The position numbers were made by a program, and so were the translations under genes. Shown in pieces: positions 1 to 9,185 of a stretch of DNA of 37,488 nucleotides (positions are counted from its first letter, which is position 1; every line of letters begins with the position of its first letter). The notes under the pieces are model-generated. The model ran no database searches and was not told the origin of the DNA. It saw only the letters and a program-made list of their open reading frames with translations. The DNA is from Candidatus Bathyarchaeota archaeon (GTDB taxonomy: Archaea > Thermoproteota > Bathyarchaeia > Bathyarchaeales > DTEX01): positions 1-37,488 of the forward strand of contig JAGTRI010000013.1 in assembly GCA_018397065.1 (NCBI GenBank). Reading direction: 5' to 3'.

Positions 1-222
1 ATGAACGTGAGAAAGCTCATGACGAAAAAACCAAAGCAAATATTGGTTTGGATCAACTCCTTGAGGGATAATATCAGGATTAAAGAAGACTGTTCCATTT
101 ATTGCAGAAAAATTTGAATTGTTTTCGTCATTTGCACTGATAGATAGTCTGACAGGTGGACAATTAAGTTCAACCCAGACTTGATTAAACAGATTTAATA
201 TGTCGACCTCTTGCTCTTTCAT
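1..222 (-). CDS. HExxH metallopeptidase-like protein (DUF2201_N type), 5' part only
   Basis: Only the first 74 codons lie in the window; the gene runs off the left edge. The visible peptide ends with FFRHELSHVH, so a zincin-type HExxH motif sits at about residues 68-72. The ATG overlaps the stop of the upstream AAA+ ATPase gene (TAATG), which implies translational coupling and joint function. In prokaryotes MoxR-type ATPases are commonly followed by a protein with a putative metallopeptidase domain (DUF2201_N) joined to a VWA-like DUF2201 domain, and this N-terminus with HEL.H fits that family. The VWA part would lie outside the window and is inferred. The substrate is unknown. Confidence 0.7.
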   Translation of the reverse strand, partial: MKEQEVDILNLFNQVWVELNCPPVRLSISANDENNSNFSAINGTVFFNPDIIPQGVDPNQYLLWFFRHELSHVH

Positions 223-1451
223 TAAAAAGGAACACCTTTGTAGGATGGTCGTTTCCAACCCATTTGAGTGGATAATGTATCGTCTCGCCTCAATAGTCCC
301 TCATTAACCCATTGATCTTCAAGGCGAATTAGCTCCTCTGCAAAAACAATGTCTTCGATTGCTGCTTCTCTTGCTAATCCATAAACTGATCGGTTGAAAT
401 CCTTTAATAATTCGTTTAGAAGTGGCCATTGTCTTCTCGCGTTTCTATCCGCCATTTTTACTCTTTCTCTTTCGAGAATTTCAATCATGTCATTGATGAT
501 GTTTCTGGTTCGAACAAGAGTTAATCGGTGTGGAAAGACCAGAAGTGCCATTCTAAGAATATCTTCAAATTCACATTTTCCATCCAGCCACTGAGCTGCT
601 TTAGCTAAATGCGTTAAGGCTACAGTTGCACGTTCACTAAGCGGTTCCCTAATTGTACCACAAATATCTCTTATAAAATGGCACCCCTCACAAAGTGCAG
701 GAGGCTTGATTTCCGACTCTTCTTTATCGCGAATGCATGCCTGAAAATCTCTTACTAGGAGGTTTATGTTGCCAACGACGCTTGGGTCGAGTTCAATTGT
801 GGCAACCTCTTTCCGAGCCTCCTCAAGTTCATCAAATGATAAAACTTGAGGCATAGAACTAATAAGGTTCCAGTCATATTTTTCGAGAATTTCCTGGAGT
901 TGGAATTTTTCGCTTAGTGTCAGTGAACGTAAGAAGAGGCATATGTCGAACCTATCATAAAAAGGTGGTGGATGAATGAACGAGGTTGCATCCATAGGAT
1001 TTTCATTCGCAATTAAGACATAGTCTCCAACTTTTGCTTTTTTACCATACGCCCAAACTTCACCGAACTGCATTAAATGATGTATGTTAGCGGTTGTGTA
1101 GGGATTTAGCCTATTAACTTCATCTAGTGCTTTTCCTTTACTTTGTATGAAGGCTGCCCAAAGAACTTTTTCAATGCCTTCTTTCTCAAGAGATGGAATA
1201 TGCAATCTTCCAACGACTTCACCTCTTTTCACTTCGGATGCACCAGAAACGACAACTAAGTCGTCTCCGCATATACCTTTAAGTAGTAAAAGCATCAGTG
1301 TTGATTTTCCTACACCTCGACCAGCTCTAATAAGAGTTGTTGACCTGGGATGTAGCTGATTCAAAACCATCATGTGAATTGCTTCTTCGTTTCCTACAAA
1401 CCGTAAATTAATTTCTTTTTCAAGCTGTATAATTTTGCTTTGGATATTCAC
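222..1451 (-). CDS. MoxR-type AAA+ ATPase with a cysteine cluster
   Basis: This is an AAA+ ATPase of the MoxR/Mg-chelatase-like clade, a group thought to remodel or insert cofactors into partner proteins together with VWA-domain proteins. Residues are numbered from the longest frame (GTG at 1460). Walker A GRGVGKS is at 47-53 and a Walker B-like ALDEVNR at 111-117; the sensor segment ANENP is near 151. The C-terminal helical part carries Cys242, Cys257, Cys260 and Cys267, a possible metal or Fe-S site. An AGGTGA ribosome site at 1462-1457 lies five bases before a GTG at 1451, so I prefer that start over the GTG directly abutting the upstream stop. The gene is sandwiched between a tail-anchored protein and an HExxH protein, with essentially no spacing on either side. 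The client is unknown. Confidence 0.85.
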   Translation of the reverse strand: MNIQSKIIQLEKEINLRFVGNEEAIHMMVLNQLHPRSTTLIRAGRGVGKSTLMLLLLKGICGDDLVVVSGASEVKRGEVVGRLHIPSLEKEGIEKVLWAAFIQSKGKALDEVNRLNPYTTANIHHLMQFGEVWAYGKKAKVGDYVLIANENPMDATSFIHPPPFYDRFDICLFLRSLTLSEKFQLQEILEKYDWNLISSMPQVLSFDELEEARKEVATIELDPSVVGNINLLVRDFQACIRDKEESEIKPPALCEGCHFIRDICGTIREPLSERATVALTHLAKAAQWLDGKCEFEDILRMALLVFPHRLTLVRTRNIINDMIEILERERVKMADRNARRQWPLLNELLKDFNRSVYGLAREAAIEDIVFAEELIRLEDQWVNEGLLRRDDTLSTQMGWKRPSYKGVPF

Positions 1452-1460
1452 AAATTTCAC

Positions 1461-1835
1461 CTATAATATGATTCTAAATTGAGGTATAATCATGCTGAGA
1501 AGCAGAATGGTGACAAATAACAGGCCTATTCCAAGTGCTATTAATAATATTTTGAGTGTAGTTAACCGTTTTTTAAGTTTGAGATTTTCATCTTCAAGTC
1601 CTCTAAGCCTATCTCTAAGTAAACCAGCAACCTTACGTTCCACTATAACTGTTTCGTCCATGTTTTTCCCTAAATAAAGTGAATCAAGGATATCAGATGA
1701 ACTTCCCCGTTTAGGCTCGTTTCGAACATTATCCCAAGTAATTTTAAATCCCGTATTACTAGTAGAACCTTCAATTTTTACAGGATTTTTCTCAGCTTGT
1801 TTTTCCAAAAATTTCCGATATTTCTCGCTTTCCAT
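1461..1835 (-). CDS. Small coiled-coil protein with a C-terminal membrane anchor
   Basis: I do not recognise the family. The protein (about 124 residues) has a charged N-terminal half, a predicted coiled coil rich in Leu, Arg, Lys and Glu at about 68-98, and one strongly hydrophobic segment near the C-terminus (about 99-122) followed by only a few residues. This is a tail-anchored layout with the bulk in the cytoplasm. A TATA-like CTTATA at 1857-1862 lies about 25 bases before the ATG at 1835, which suggests a leaderless start there rather than at the TTG at 1844. It is the first gene of the operon with the MoxR ATPase, whose frame begins at the next base after its stop. Inference: it may tether the ATPase complex to the membrane. 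Confidence 0.65.
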   Translation of the reverse strand: MESEKYRKFLEKQAEKNPVKIEGSTSNTGFKITWDNVRNEPKRGSSSDILDSLYLGKNMDETVIVERKVAGLLRDRLRGLEDENLKLKKRLTTLKILLIALGIGLLFVTILLLSMIIPQFRIIL

Positions 1836-1979
1836 ACAACTCAAATGTTTATTGGCTATAAGTGGATTTTAACCTTTCCTAGCTATCCGAACTAAGCAAT
1901 TCTATAATTAAATTTCTATAATTTAATGAAAAACTATTCTAAATTCATGTCTTTTTTAAAAATTGCCTGCATAAGAAGT

Positions 1980-2770
1980 CTATTTTATTATGTTTTTTAG
2001 AAATTTCGCGCTTCGGGAAACTTCAATATCTAACTTTTCGCAGGAAACCTGACGTGTGATCGCTTCGTTTACAAGGTAGCCGTCAAATCCAAATTTCTTG
2101 ACTGTTTGTACAACCTCTGAAACGTTGATGTTCATTTTTTATGCATTTCATCATTTGTTGGGTCAACAAGGTTTACAAGCTTGATTTTTTCTTTTACCTT
2201 GGTCATGTGATCTATTAATGGTTCATCCTTAGGTCTTGCATTAACATTCTCGACCTCTAAACATACACCTACATTTTCTTTTCCAACTTCATCAAGAAAC
2301 CTAAGTATACTTTCAGTGGTTGGATACCCTATATTCATAAACTCTATCGCAATGTTTACTCCATGATCCTCTGCGTACGATCCCACTTCTTTGTAAAGGG
2401 CAACAGTTTTTTTCCATTCTTCTTCGCCTTTCGGAGATGACCCGCACATGACGACTTCTGCGTCAAAATATGAAGCGGTTTCAATTGATTTTCTTAATTG
2501 TGAAAGAACCGTTATTCCAGTAGGAAGCGGCCAAGCTGTGGGGGTTGTAAAACTCGAAACCTCAAGTCCAACAGAATCTATCAAGTTCTTAATGGCCTTT
2601 TTATCATCTTGAGCTAGACCTAATGGCCAGAATTCATCAACATGTTCACAAAAATCAATTGCATCGTATCCGCTTGCAGCAACTCTTTTTATTATTGGAT
2701 AAAAAGATTCATTTAGGGACTTTGTAGTATAACATTTCCAGTACACTCGAGTCATAATTGTTATTTTCAT
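1980..2770 (-). pseudogene. Sugar phosphate isomerase/epimerase (xylose isomerase-like TIM barrel), frameshifted
   Basis: The main frame (2132-2770, 212 residues) is an AP-endonuclease-2/xylose-isomerase-like TIM barrel, with the conserved AIEFMN strand and a late LVNLVDPTND strand. It stops right after a run of six A (plus-strand T at 2135-2140). A second frame starting inside the run (2135-1980, 51 codons) continues the family's C-terminal end with NINVSEVVQTVKKFGFDGY and stops with TAG at 1980. One extra A would join the two into a protein of about 263 residues, the usual family length. Either the gene is broken, the run is misread, or a -1 shift occurs at the AAA codon before TGA. The substrate cannot be assigned. 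It lies apart from its neighbours, with a possible TATA around 2797-2805. Confidence 0.75.
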
Positions 2771-2894
2771 TTAGGGTCACGTCCTCTTTCATTTATTTGG
2801 CACTCTATTATTATTTTTCACGAAAAAATGAACTCTCAAAAATGGTTAAAAAAATAGTGCGAAATTCATTGATTTTTAATTTGTTGTTCGAAGA

Positions 2895-3806
2895 CTATGG
2901 GTTTTCAGTTATTATTGTGTAGTGTATCCCATCTGTTGTGACTGTTATTGTACCATCGAGGTCAGTTCTATAAATAATAATCCCTAAACTGGTCAATTTT
3001 TCAATCGTTTCTTGATGCGGATGGCCATAACTGTTACCAAGACCCACACTGATTATAGCAACTCTCGGATTAACAGCCTCTAAAAACTCTAAGCTTGTAG
3101 CTGTTCGACTTCCATGATGACCTACTTTGAAAATTGTACTGGTTACATTAAGACCTGCTTTAAGAATGCTTGTTTCGGATTTTGATTCACTGTCACCCGT
3201 GAATAAGAACGTTACGTTATATACTTGCATTCTTAAAACTACACTGTTATCATTCGGGTTGTCAAACTCAAGTGGACTTTTTGGGTTTAGAACAGTTAGG
3301 TTTACATAGGTGTCCAGAATAATTACTTGACCTCTAACGGCATGCTTCAAGGTTCTTTCATTCGCAAGTGCAATAAAGTCTTGATAAACCTTTGAAGATG
3401 TAGTGAATCCACAGTCAATTATGACAGGTGCGTAGGTTGAGTTGTATTCCTCTAGAACTTTGATTAGACCGCCTATATGGTCAGCGTGAGGGTGAGAAGC
3501 GACAACAAAGTCTATATGAGTGATCCCTAAATCTTGGAGGAACTTAACAACTATGTTTCCAGCATTTTCGGTTCCACCATCTATAAGCATATCGCGGTTA
3601 AGCGTATCAATAAATATGCAATCTCCTTGGCCTACATCAATAAAGTAAACGGTTACATTGCCAAGAAGAGGAGACATAGTATGCGGAGTTTGATCTTGGT
3701 CGGATTCCCGGACGAATAAATAATAGGTTGCTCCTGCTAAAGCACAAATAATTATTGGGAGAATAATTAAGACTGCATTTCGATTTTTCAATTTTACAGT
3801 AATCAC
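2895..3806 (-). CDS. Membrane-anchored ComEC/Rec2-type metallo-beta-lactamase-fold protein
   Basis: The protein has an N-terminal transmembrane segment (about 11-31), a short linker, then an MBL fold placed outside the cell. Diagnostic motifs are DVGQGD (57-62), LIDGG (75-78) and the metal site HPHADH (105-110), with a later FTGD strand and a GHHGS motif. This set matches the stand-alone C-terminal hydrolase domain of ComEC/Rec2, the DNA-uptake channel, but the channel domain is absent. In this subfamily a nuclease or phosphodiesterase activity is possible; the substrate is not shown by the sequence. The start is GTG at 3806. It is a single gene, divergent from the SPOUT methyltransferase. 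Confidence 0.85.
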   Translation of the reverse strand: MITVKLKNRNAVLIILPIIICALAGATYYLFVRESDQDQTPHTMSPLLGNVTVYFIDVGQGDCIFIDTLNRDMLIDGGTENAGNIVVKFLQDLGITHIDFVVASHPHADHIGGLIKVLEEYNSTYAPVIIDCGFTTSSKVYQDFIALANERTLKHAVRGQVIILDTYVNLTVLNPKSPLEFDNPNDNSVVLRMQVYNVTFLFTGDSESKSETSILKAGLNVTSTIFKVGHHGSRTATSLEFLEAVNPRVAIISVGLGNSYGHPHQETIEKLTSLGIIIYRTDLDGTITVTTDGIHYTIITENP

Positions 3807-3967
3807 TATGTAAAAGTTTGCGAATTCTCATTCATATTGTTAACGTTTCAGTCACCAATCTTCACATTCGATTTTAATTAATGATTACACGAATGCATTC
3901 CTGTGTCGTCATTATTTCAACTTAAATATATAGAACAACATTTCAAAATAGATGAGATTTGACATCT

Positions 3968-4840
3968 ATGCGACATAACATACCGTTAAAACGTCCTCAA
4001 ACTCTTTCTGTAGCAATTCCAGCATCGCTTGTCTCCGATGTTCCTCATTTAAGAGAAAAAACCATGAAAATCGGTTTAATCGGAAGAGCCTTAGCCATAT
4101 TTCGTGTAGACGAGGTTATTGTTTATCCAGATATTTCGATGCAACGTCAATTTCGAGACATTGATCTTATCACCACAATATTGGCTTATTTAGAGACGCC
4201 CCAATATCTGAGAAAGCATCTTTTTAAGATTAGACCGGAGCTTAGGTACAGCGGCATTTTACCTCCGCTTCGAACGCCTCATCATCCTTTGTGTAACCAC
4301 GAAAAAGACCTTACAGTTGGAGAGTTCCGCGAAGGAGTAATAATCTCTCGACCAAAAAACGGGGTTCTAGTTGACATTGGAGTTGAGCGTCCCGCTTTAG
4401 TTGTTGGTGAAAACATCTCAGAAAAAACCCGTGTTACAGTGAAGGTCATAGAAAAAGGTAGACAATTAAAGGCACAGTTGGCAAAAGCTGAAGATATTCA
4501 AGAGTATTGGGGTTACAAAGTTACTGTTTCAAACAAACCATTAGGACATATGTTAAAAGAAAGGCACTTTGACCTAGTTATTGCCACGTCAAGGCTTGGA
4601 GAGCCCTTCATGAAGGTTGCGGAAAAAATATGCCAAAAATGGAAAGAATCTGAAACCATCTGTATCGCTTTTGGTGCACCTATGAAAGGTCTTTACGAGA
4701 TTGTAAAAACGGAAAACCTCAATCTATCTGACCTAGCAGACTTTATTGTTAATGTAGTACCAAACCAAGCAACCGAAACAATTAGGACAGAAGAAGCATT
4801 GTATGCAACCCTCGCTGTTCTTAACATTGTAACCCCTTAA
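3968..4840 (+). CDS. SPOUT-fold RNA methyltransferase (DUF171 family)
   Basis: The protein (about 290 residues) matches the archaeal/eukaryotic SPOUT family formerly called DUF171, related to human SPOUT1/CENP-32. It begins with the typical strand TLSVAIPASLVSD, then a strand RVDEVIVYPD. The middle (about 110-165) is an OB-like insert with FREGVI and GVLVDIGVERPALV, and the C-terminus has the knot segment with IAFGAPMKGL. Such proteins are predicted to methylate rRNA using S-adenosylmethionine. A TATA-like TTAAATATA near 3922-3932 gives a transcription start just before the ATG at 3968; an in-frame TTG at 3959 is the alternative start. The gene faces hel308 tail to tail. Confidence 0.85.
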   Translation: MRHNIPLKRPQTLSVAIPASLVSDVPHLREKTMKIGLIGRALAIFRVDEVIVYPDISMQRQFRDIDLITTILAYLETPQYLRKHLFKIRPELRYSGILPPLRTPHHPLCNHEKDLTVGEFREGVIISRPKNGVLVDIGVERPALVVGENISEKTRVTVKVIEKGRQLKAQLAKAEDIQEYWGYKVTVSNKPLGHMLKERHFDLVIATSRLGEPFMKVAEKICQKWKESETICIAFGAPMKGLYEIVKTENLNLSDLADFIVNVVPNQATETIRTEEALYATLAVLNIVTP

Positions 4841-4868
4841 TTTAATATTTTTGAAAACATGACATATA

Positions 4869-7106
4869 TTATTCATAGTAATCAATGAGTGCTTGTTGTG
4901 CATCTTTTTCTTTCATAGACAATTTTTCCCATTCTTCTCGTTTTACGTATCCGCCAATTTGCTCCTTAATTTTCTTAGCAACAGCAGCACCAATCAATGG
5001 AAGTCCAATGAGGGAATCCAATGAAACTTTTTGTAGGTCTTCAAGGGTTCTTAATCCTGAGTTGTATAACACTCGAGCTCTTGCTCTACCTACTCCTTCA
5101 AGCTTTGTTAATGGCAAAAGTTCTGCCTTAACGCCTTTGATGACTCTTTCCCGTAGCTCTACAATTTTCCGCAAAATGTCTCTGTGACCTAAAAGCTTTG
5201 CAATCTCTGAGCTACTGTATAATAGCCACTCAGCAGTAGAAATTAGACGATAAAGGTCGCCTGGTTCCACATTAAAAGTTTCAATCATCTCATCTTCAGA
5301 AGTTTCTTCCGCCCAAGCCTTGAAAACAAGTGCTGTTTTTACTTCGCCTAAGAATTCCTCATATTTTATTCTATCTTCACACTCATCTGGCGGCTTAAAC
5401 ATGAATTCCTCAACGTGATTTTCTACATACAAAGCAATTTTGTCAATCTCTCGGTTTGAACATCGAACTTTTGGAAACATATCAGGCGTGTGTGAAACCA
5501 TGTGTAGAAAGCTTAAGTCTGAGAGTTTAGGTGCCCTAGAATTTAGGCCGTCGCGGATAATTATTGCTGATACTGGGTCAATATATAACTGAGATACTCT
5601 TTTACCAAATTGTGTTGCCTGAATTCCAGTCCCATTTGTTTCAATCATTCCTTCGTCATAAAGGAACTTAAGAATCTTGGCAATAACGCCCTTAATTGCT
5701 CGTAAATCATATTGAAAGGCATAAAGAGTCCTGTTAAAAAAGTCATATACTCCTTGTTCGGAATGAGCAAATTCTGAAGCTATTGTCGCAAGAACGTGTG
5801 TTCTTAGAATTTTTTCTACACCTATCTTAGACCATATTCGTTCAGGTTGGGCTAACACGTAACTTGTGAGAAGATAGTCCATCTCTTCCTCAGTTTTTGC
5901 AACCAGCACTGATTCCCCGATTTTATCATATTTTGGACGGCCGGCTCTTCCAACCATTTGTTTGTATTCAAGTACACTAATCGGATAATAGCCATATCCT
6001 GGGTCATATCGTCTGTAGCTGCTAATAATTACCATTCTTGCTGGCAGGTTAACACCGAAGGCAAGTGTCGGAGTGGCTGTGAGAACCTTAATTTTTCCTT
6101 CTCTAAATGAGTCTTCAATGATTTTTCTGTGGGATGACCCTAAACCAGCATGATGAAAGGCAACACTATTTTTAACGATTTCTGCTAACAGTTTACTTAC
6201 TCTTGTCTTTTCTCCTGAACTGGATATTGATTCTGAAATGTGTTCCAAAGATCGTTTTAATGATTTAGAAAGAGTCTTGCCAACTTCTTGCGCTGCTTTT
6301 TTAGCTAAGCTTACTGAATCTTTCCGTGTTGAAGTAAAAATAAGTACTTGCCCGCCTTGTTGAATGTTATGTAATGTAAGGTTGATAATAGGGTTGCTTG
6401 ATAATTTCTCAAAATTCACTGATCCGCCATCTTTGAATTGTATCTCTGTGCCTAATAAAACACCCTCTCTGAGAGTAACAGGTCTCCATTGAGTTGTAAC
6501 TGGAATTGCTTTCAACCATTCTGCAATCTCTTCGGAATTTCGAACTGTTGCACTTAATGCTAACAATTGGATATTAGGATTTACTTGAAGCAAACGGGCT
6601 AATACAACTTCTAATGTAGGTCCTCTTTCCGCATCGTTTAGGAGGTGAACTTCGTCTGCAACAACAAGCGAAACCTCATCTATCCATTGTGCTCTATGTC
6701 TAAGCAGAGAATCGCATTTCTCGTTTGTAGCCACAATTATGTCAAATCTTGCTAACCAAGGGTCACTACTGTCAAAATCCCCTGTACTTATGCCAACCTT
6801 GACTTTCCTGCCATCCGGTTTTTTTAAGGACTCATATTTTTTGAATTCAGTGAATTTCTCGCTGGCAAGAGCTCTTAAAGGACACAAGTAAAGAACCTTT
6901 CCATTCTGTTCTAACACATGTTTAATTGCGCACATTTCTGCAACGAGGGTCTTGCCAGAAGCTGTTGGACTTGCTAATAACAGGTTCCTTCCTTCAAGAA
7001 CTCCTGCTTTTAATGCTTCAATTTGCGGAGGAAAAAGTTCCTTAATTCCCGTTTTAACAAGTAATTGTTTCGCTTGTTCTGGAATCCATAATTCTTCTAA
7101 AAGCAA
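4869..7106 (-). CDS. hel308: DNA helicase Hel308/Hjm
   Basis: This is a superfamily 2, Ski2-like 3'-5' DNA helicase that acts at stalled or branched forks. Motifs in order: Q-motif FPPQ near 25-28, Walker A ASPTASGKT (45-53), DEVH (151-154), LSATV near 184, and motif VI QMVGRAGRP (383-391). They are followed by a winged helix, a ratchet domain and a C-terminal helix-hairpin-helix pair (LEGVGRARARVLY and LIGAAVAKKI, about 665-725). The full length of 745 residues is typical. The start is TTG at 7106 with an AAGGG upstream. The 24 bases after mcm and the shared direction place it as third gene of gins23-mcm-hel308, tying it to the replication fork. Confidence 0.95.
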   Translation of the reverse strand: MLLEELWIPEQAKQLLVKTGIKELFPPQIEALKAGVLEGRNLLLASPTASGKTLVAEMCAIKHVLEQNGKVLYLCPLRALASEKFTEFKKYESLKKPDGRKVKVGISTGDFDSSDPWLARFDIIVATNEKCDSLLRHRAQWIDEVSLVVADEVHLLNDAERGPTLEVVLARLLQVNPNIQLLALSATVRNSEEIAEWLKAIPVTTQWRPVTLREGVLLGTEIQFKDGGSVNFEKLSSNPIINLTLHNIQQGGQVLIFTSTRKDSVSLAKKAAQEVGKTLSKSLKRSLEHISESISSSGEKTRVSKLLAEIVKNSVAFHHAGLGSSHRKIIEDSFREGKIKVLTATPTLAFGVNLPARMVIISSYRRYDPGYGYYPISVLEYKQMVGRAGRPKYDKIGESVLVAKTEEEMDYLLTSYVLAQPERIWSKIGVEKILRTHVLATIASEFAHSEQGVYDFFNRTLYAFQYDLRAIKGVIAKILKFLYDEGMIETNGTGIQATQFGKRVSQLYIDPVSAIIIRDGLNSRAPKLSDLSFLHMVSHTPDMFPKVRCSNREIDKIALYVENHVEEFMFKPPDECEDRIKYEEFLGEVKTALVFKAWAEETSEDEMIETFNVEPGDLYRLISTAEWLLYSSSEIAKLLGHRDILRKIVELRERVIKGVKAELLPLTKLEGVGRARARVLYNSGLRTLEDLQKVSLDSLIGLPLIGAAVAKKIKEQIGGYVKREEWEKLSMKEKDAQQALIDYYE

Positions 7107-7130
7107 ATTTAAACCCTTTTTACATTAGAA

Positions 7131-9170
7131 CTAGGCTCTTCTAATATATCCTTCTTTAGGTTCGTAAATAGTGCCTTCTCTTTTCATTAATCCAAGCAAT
7201 CTTTCAGCTTCCTGTTTGTCAATTTCGAACTCTGAGGCAAGTCTATCTGTAAGGTCAGATCTTTTAACCATGCCAGTTTCTCTCTCCATATCAGCTAAAA
7301 TATTCATAATTACACGCAGCTTATCTTGGAGGCTTTTTGGTTTTCCAGTCATAATTATGTCAATGTCTATTTTATGTGTTGTAACATCAATGCCAGCTTC
7401 CTCTAAAGAAACTTTCATGATTGCTATCGCATGTTCAGCGTCTTCAACTAGAACTTGTTCTCTTAAGGCTGCCCTAGCTCTTGCCTCTGATATTCTTACT
7501 AACGATTCTAATTGACGTGCCGTTATAGCAATAGGTGATCCTTCTGTCTCGCTGACGGAACGCATCCTTAAATAGAAATCCTTTAACATTTCGAAGGCTT
7601 CTGATGTAAGGACAGGCGTAATTCCTTTAGCATACGCGATGTATTTTCTTAAAAGATCTGCTTGAATAGGCGGCGATTCTGGAGGAGTTTTTCTTCTATG
7701 AAGTTCAAGAATGTGCTCACTCATCAAAGCATCTTTTTCCTTTTCAGGTACATCTTTTAACACGAAGATTAGGTCAAATCTTGATAAAATCGTTATTGGA
7801 AGAGAAATGTTCTCCGCCACAGTTCTGTAGGCATCGTATCTTCCAAGTGCTGGGTTTGCAGCTCCTAAAATGGCTGCACGTGCATTTAATGTCGCAACTA
7901 TTCCGCCTTTTGCTATTGAGATTGTGTGCTGCTCCATAGCTTCATGTATAGCAACCCTGTCTTCTGGACGCATCTTATCCATCTCGTCGATACAAGCAAT
8001 TCCCCTATCCGCTAAGACAAGCGCTCCTGCCTCAAGAGTCATCCCGCCAGTAGCAGTAGGCAAAACAGCTGCAGTTAATCCGGCTGCTGTAGTTCCTCTT
8101 CCACTTGTATATAATCCTCTAGGAGCAATTTTAGGAACATACCTTAAAATCTGAGACTTCGCTGTTCCTGGGTCACCAACAAGTAGAATGTTCAGTTCGC
8201 CCCTTATGCTGATGTCCGGTAAATGTTTAGGTACTCCTCCGAATAAAAGGTACATTATTGCTTCCTTAATGTGTTTGTATCCATAAACTGAAGGCGCTAT
8301 TGAACGAATAATCTTGTCATGAATATGGGGGTCTTTCGATAATTCTAGAATTTGCTGTTCATCTTCAGGTGTAATAACTAGCGACTCAAGTTCTCTTCCT
8401 GAGGAATCGATGAAGTTCGCATCTATGTAGAGATTAAAAACCCTAGGTTTCCCAGCTCTTGGCAATGGCCGATTTTCTGCACGAACAACGCCAACGACAT
8501 ACACGCGATCTCCTGGCCTAGCTAAATCAACCAAATCTTTCCCCACAAGTTGAATATCAAGCGAGCGTGGAGTTTGTCCAGGAGGAAGCTCTTCTGGATA
8601 TTCTTGGATGCGTATTTCTTGTGAATCTACAAATTCTGATTCTTTTTCAACAAGTTCAAAGCTGGACGTGTTCCGACATATTTGGTTCTGGCATTTTGTT
8701 GGTTGTGTTAAAAGGTTGCCTGATTGTGGAACCTCCATAGTTTCATTACATCTATTGCACCTAAAAACTGCCTTTGTTACAAGAGGTCTGACATTAGTTG
8801 CACGGATAACTATGCCTTCAAGCAATACCAATTTTCCGATGTGGTCGGAACTCAACTTGCGCAGTAAAGTTTTAAACGGAATACCTCTAATCCTTAATTT
8901 TACTCCTTGTTTCTTAATTTTCTCGGCATATTCTGGGTCTTGTATTTGCAGCTGATCAAAGGCTGCATTACTTCCATATTTCAGAAATTCGTCAGGATTA
9001 TCAATTATTCCCTCTGCTAACTGGCTGTCAACAATCAGAAGGTCGTTGAAGTCAAGAATTAAAGAAGTAGCACCGTTGATTGACATTTGGGAAATTCTTT
9101 GGCGATATTTATCTGTTTTAAAGACAATCTGAAATCTTTCTTGAGGGTTATCTAAAATAAGCTCTGTCAA
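7131..9170 (-). CDS. mcm: Replicative DNA helicase MCM
   Basis: This is the hexameric 3'-5' helicase that unwinds DNA at archaeal forks. The N-terminal half holds an OB fold with a zinc site (Cys138, Cys141, Cys160, Cys165). The AAA+ core shows Walker A GDPGTAKS (332-339), Walker B CIDEMDKM with the acidic pair at 395-396, sensor 1 AANP with Asn439, and the arginine finger in SRFDLIF (about 463-469). A winged-helix tail follows the core. The length of 679 residues is normal. The start is TTG at 9170, 15 bases after the gins23 stop, so the two are one operon. MCM and GINS proteins form the archaeal CMG-like complex. Confidence 0.97.
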   Translation of the reverse strand: MTELILDNPQERFQIVFKTDKYRQRISQMSINGATSLILDFNDLLIVDSQLAEGIIDNPDEFLKYGSNAAFDQLQIQDPEYAEKIKKQGVKLRIRGIPFKTLLRKLSSDHIGKLVLLEGIVIRATNVRPLVTKAVFRCNRCNETMEVPQSGNLLTQPTKCQNQICRNTSSFELVEKESEFVDSQEIRIQEYPEELPPGQTPRSLDIQLVGKDLVDLARPGDRVYVVGVVRAENRPLPRAGKPRVFNLYIDANFIDSSGRELESLVITPEDEQQILELSKDPHIHDKIIRSIAPSVYGYKHIKEAIMYLLFGGVPKHLPDISIRGELNILLVGDPGTAKSQILRYVPKIAPRGLYTSGRGTTAAGLTAAVLPTATGGMTLEAGALVLADRGIACIDEMDKMRPEDRVAIHEAMEQHTISIAKGGIVATLNARAAILGAANPALGRYDAYRTVAENISLPITILSRFDLIFVLKDVPEKEKDALMSEHILELHRRKTPPESPPIQADLLRKYIAYAKGITPVLTSEAFEMLKDFYLRMRSVSETEGSPIAITARQLESLVRISEARARAALREQVLVEDAEHAIAIMKVSLEEAGIDVTTHKIDIDIIMTGKPKSLQDKLRVIMNILADMERETGMVKRSDLTDRLASEFEIDKQEAERLLGLMKREGTIYEPKEGYIRRA

Positions 9171-9185
9171 ATTTTAATCCTACTC

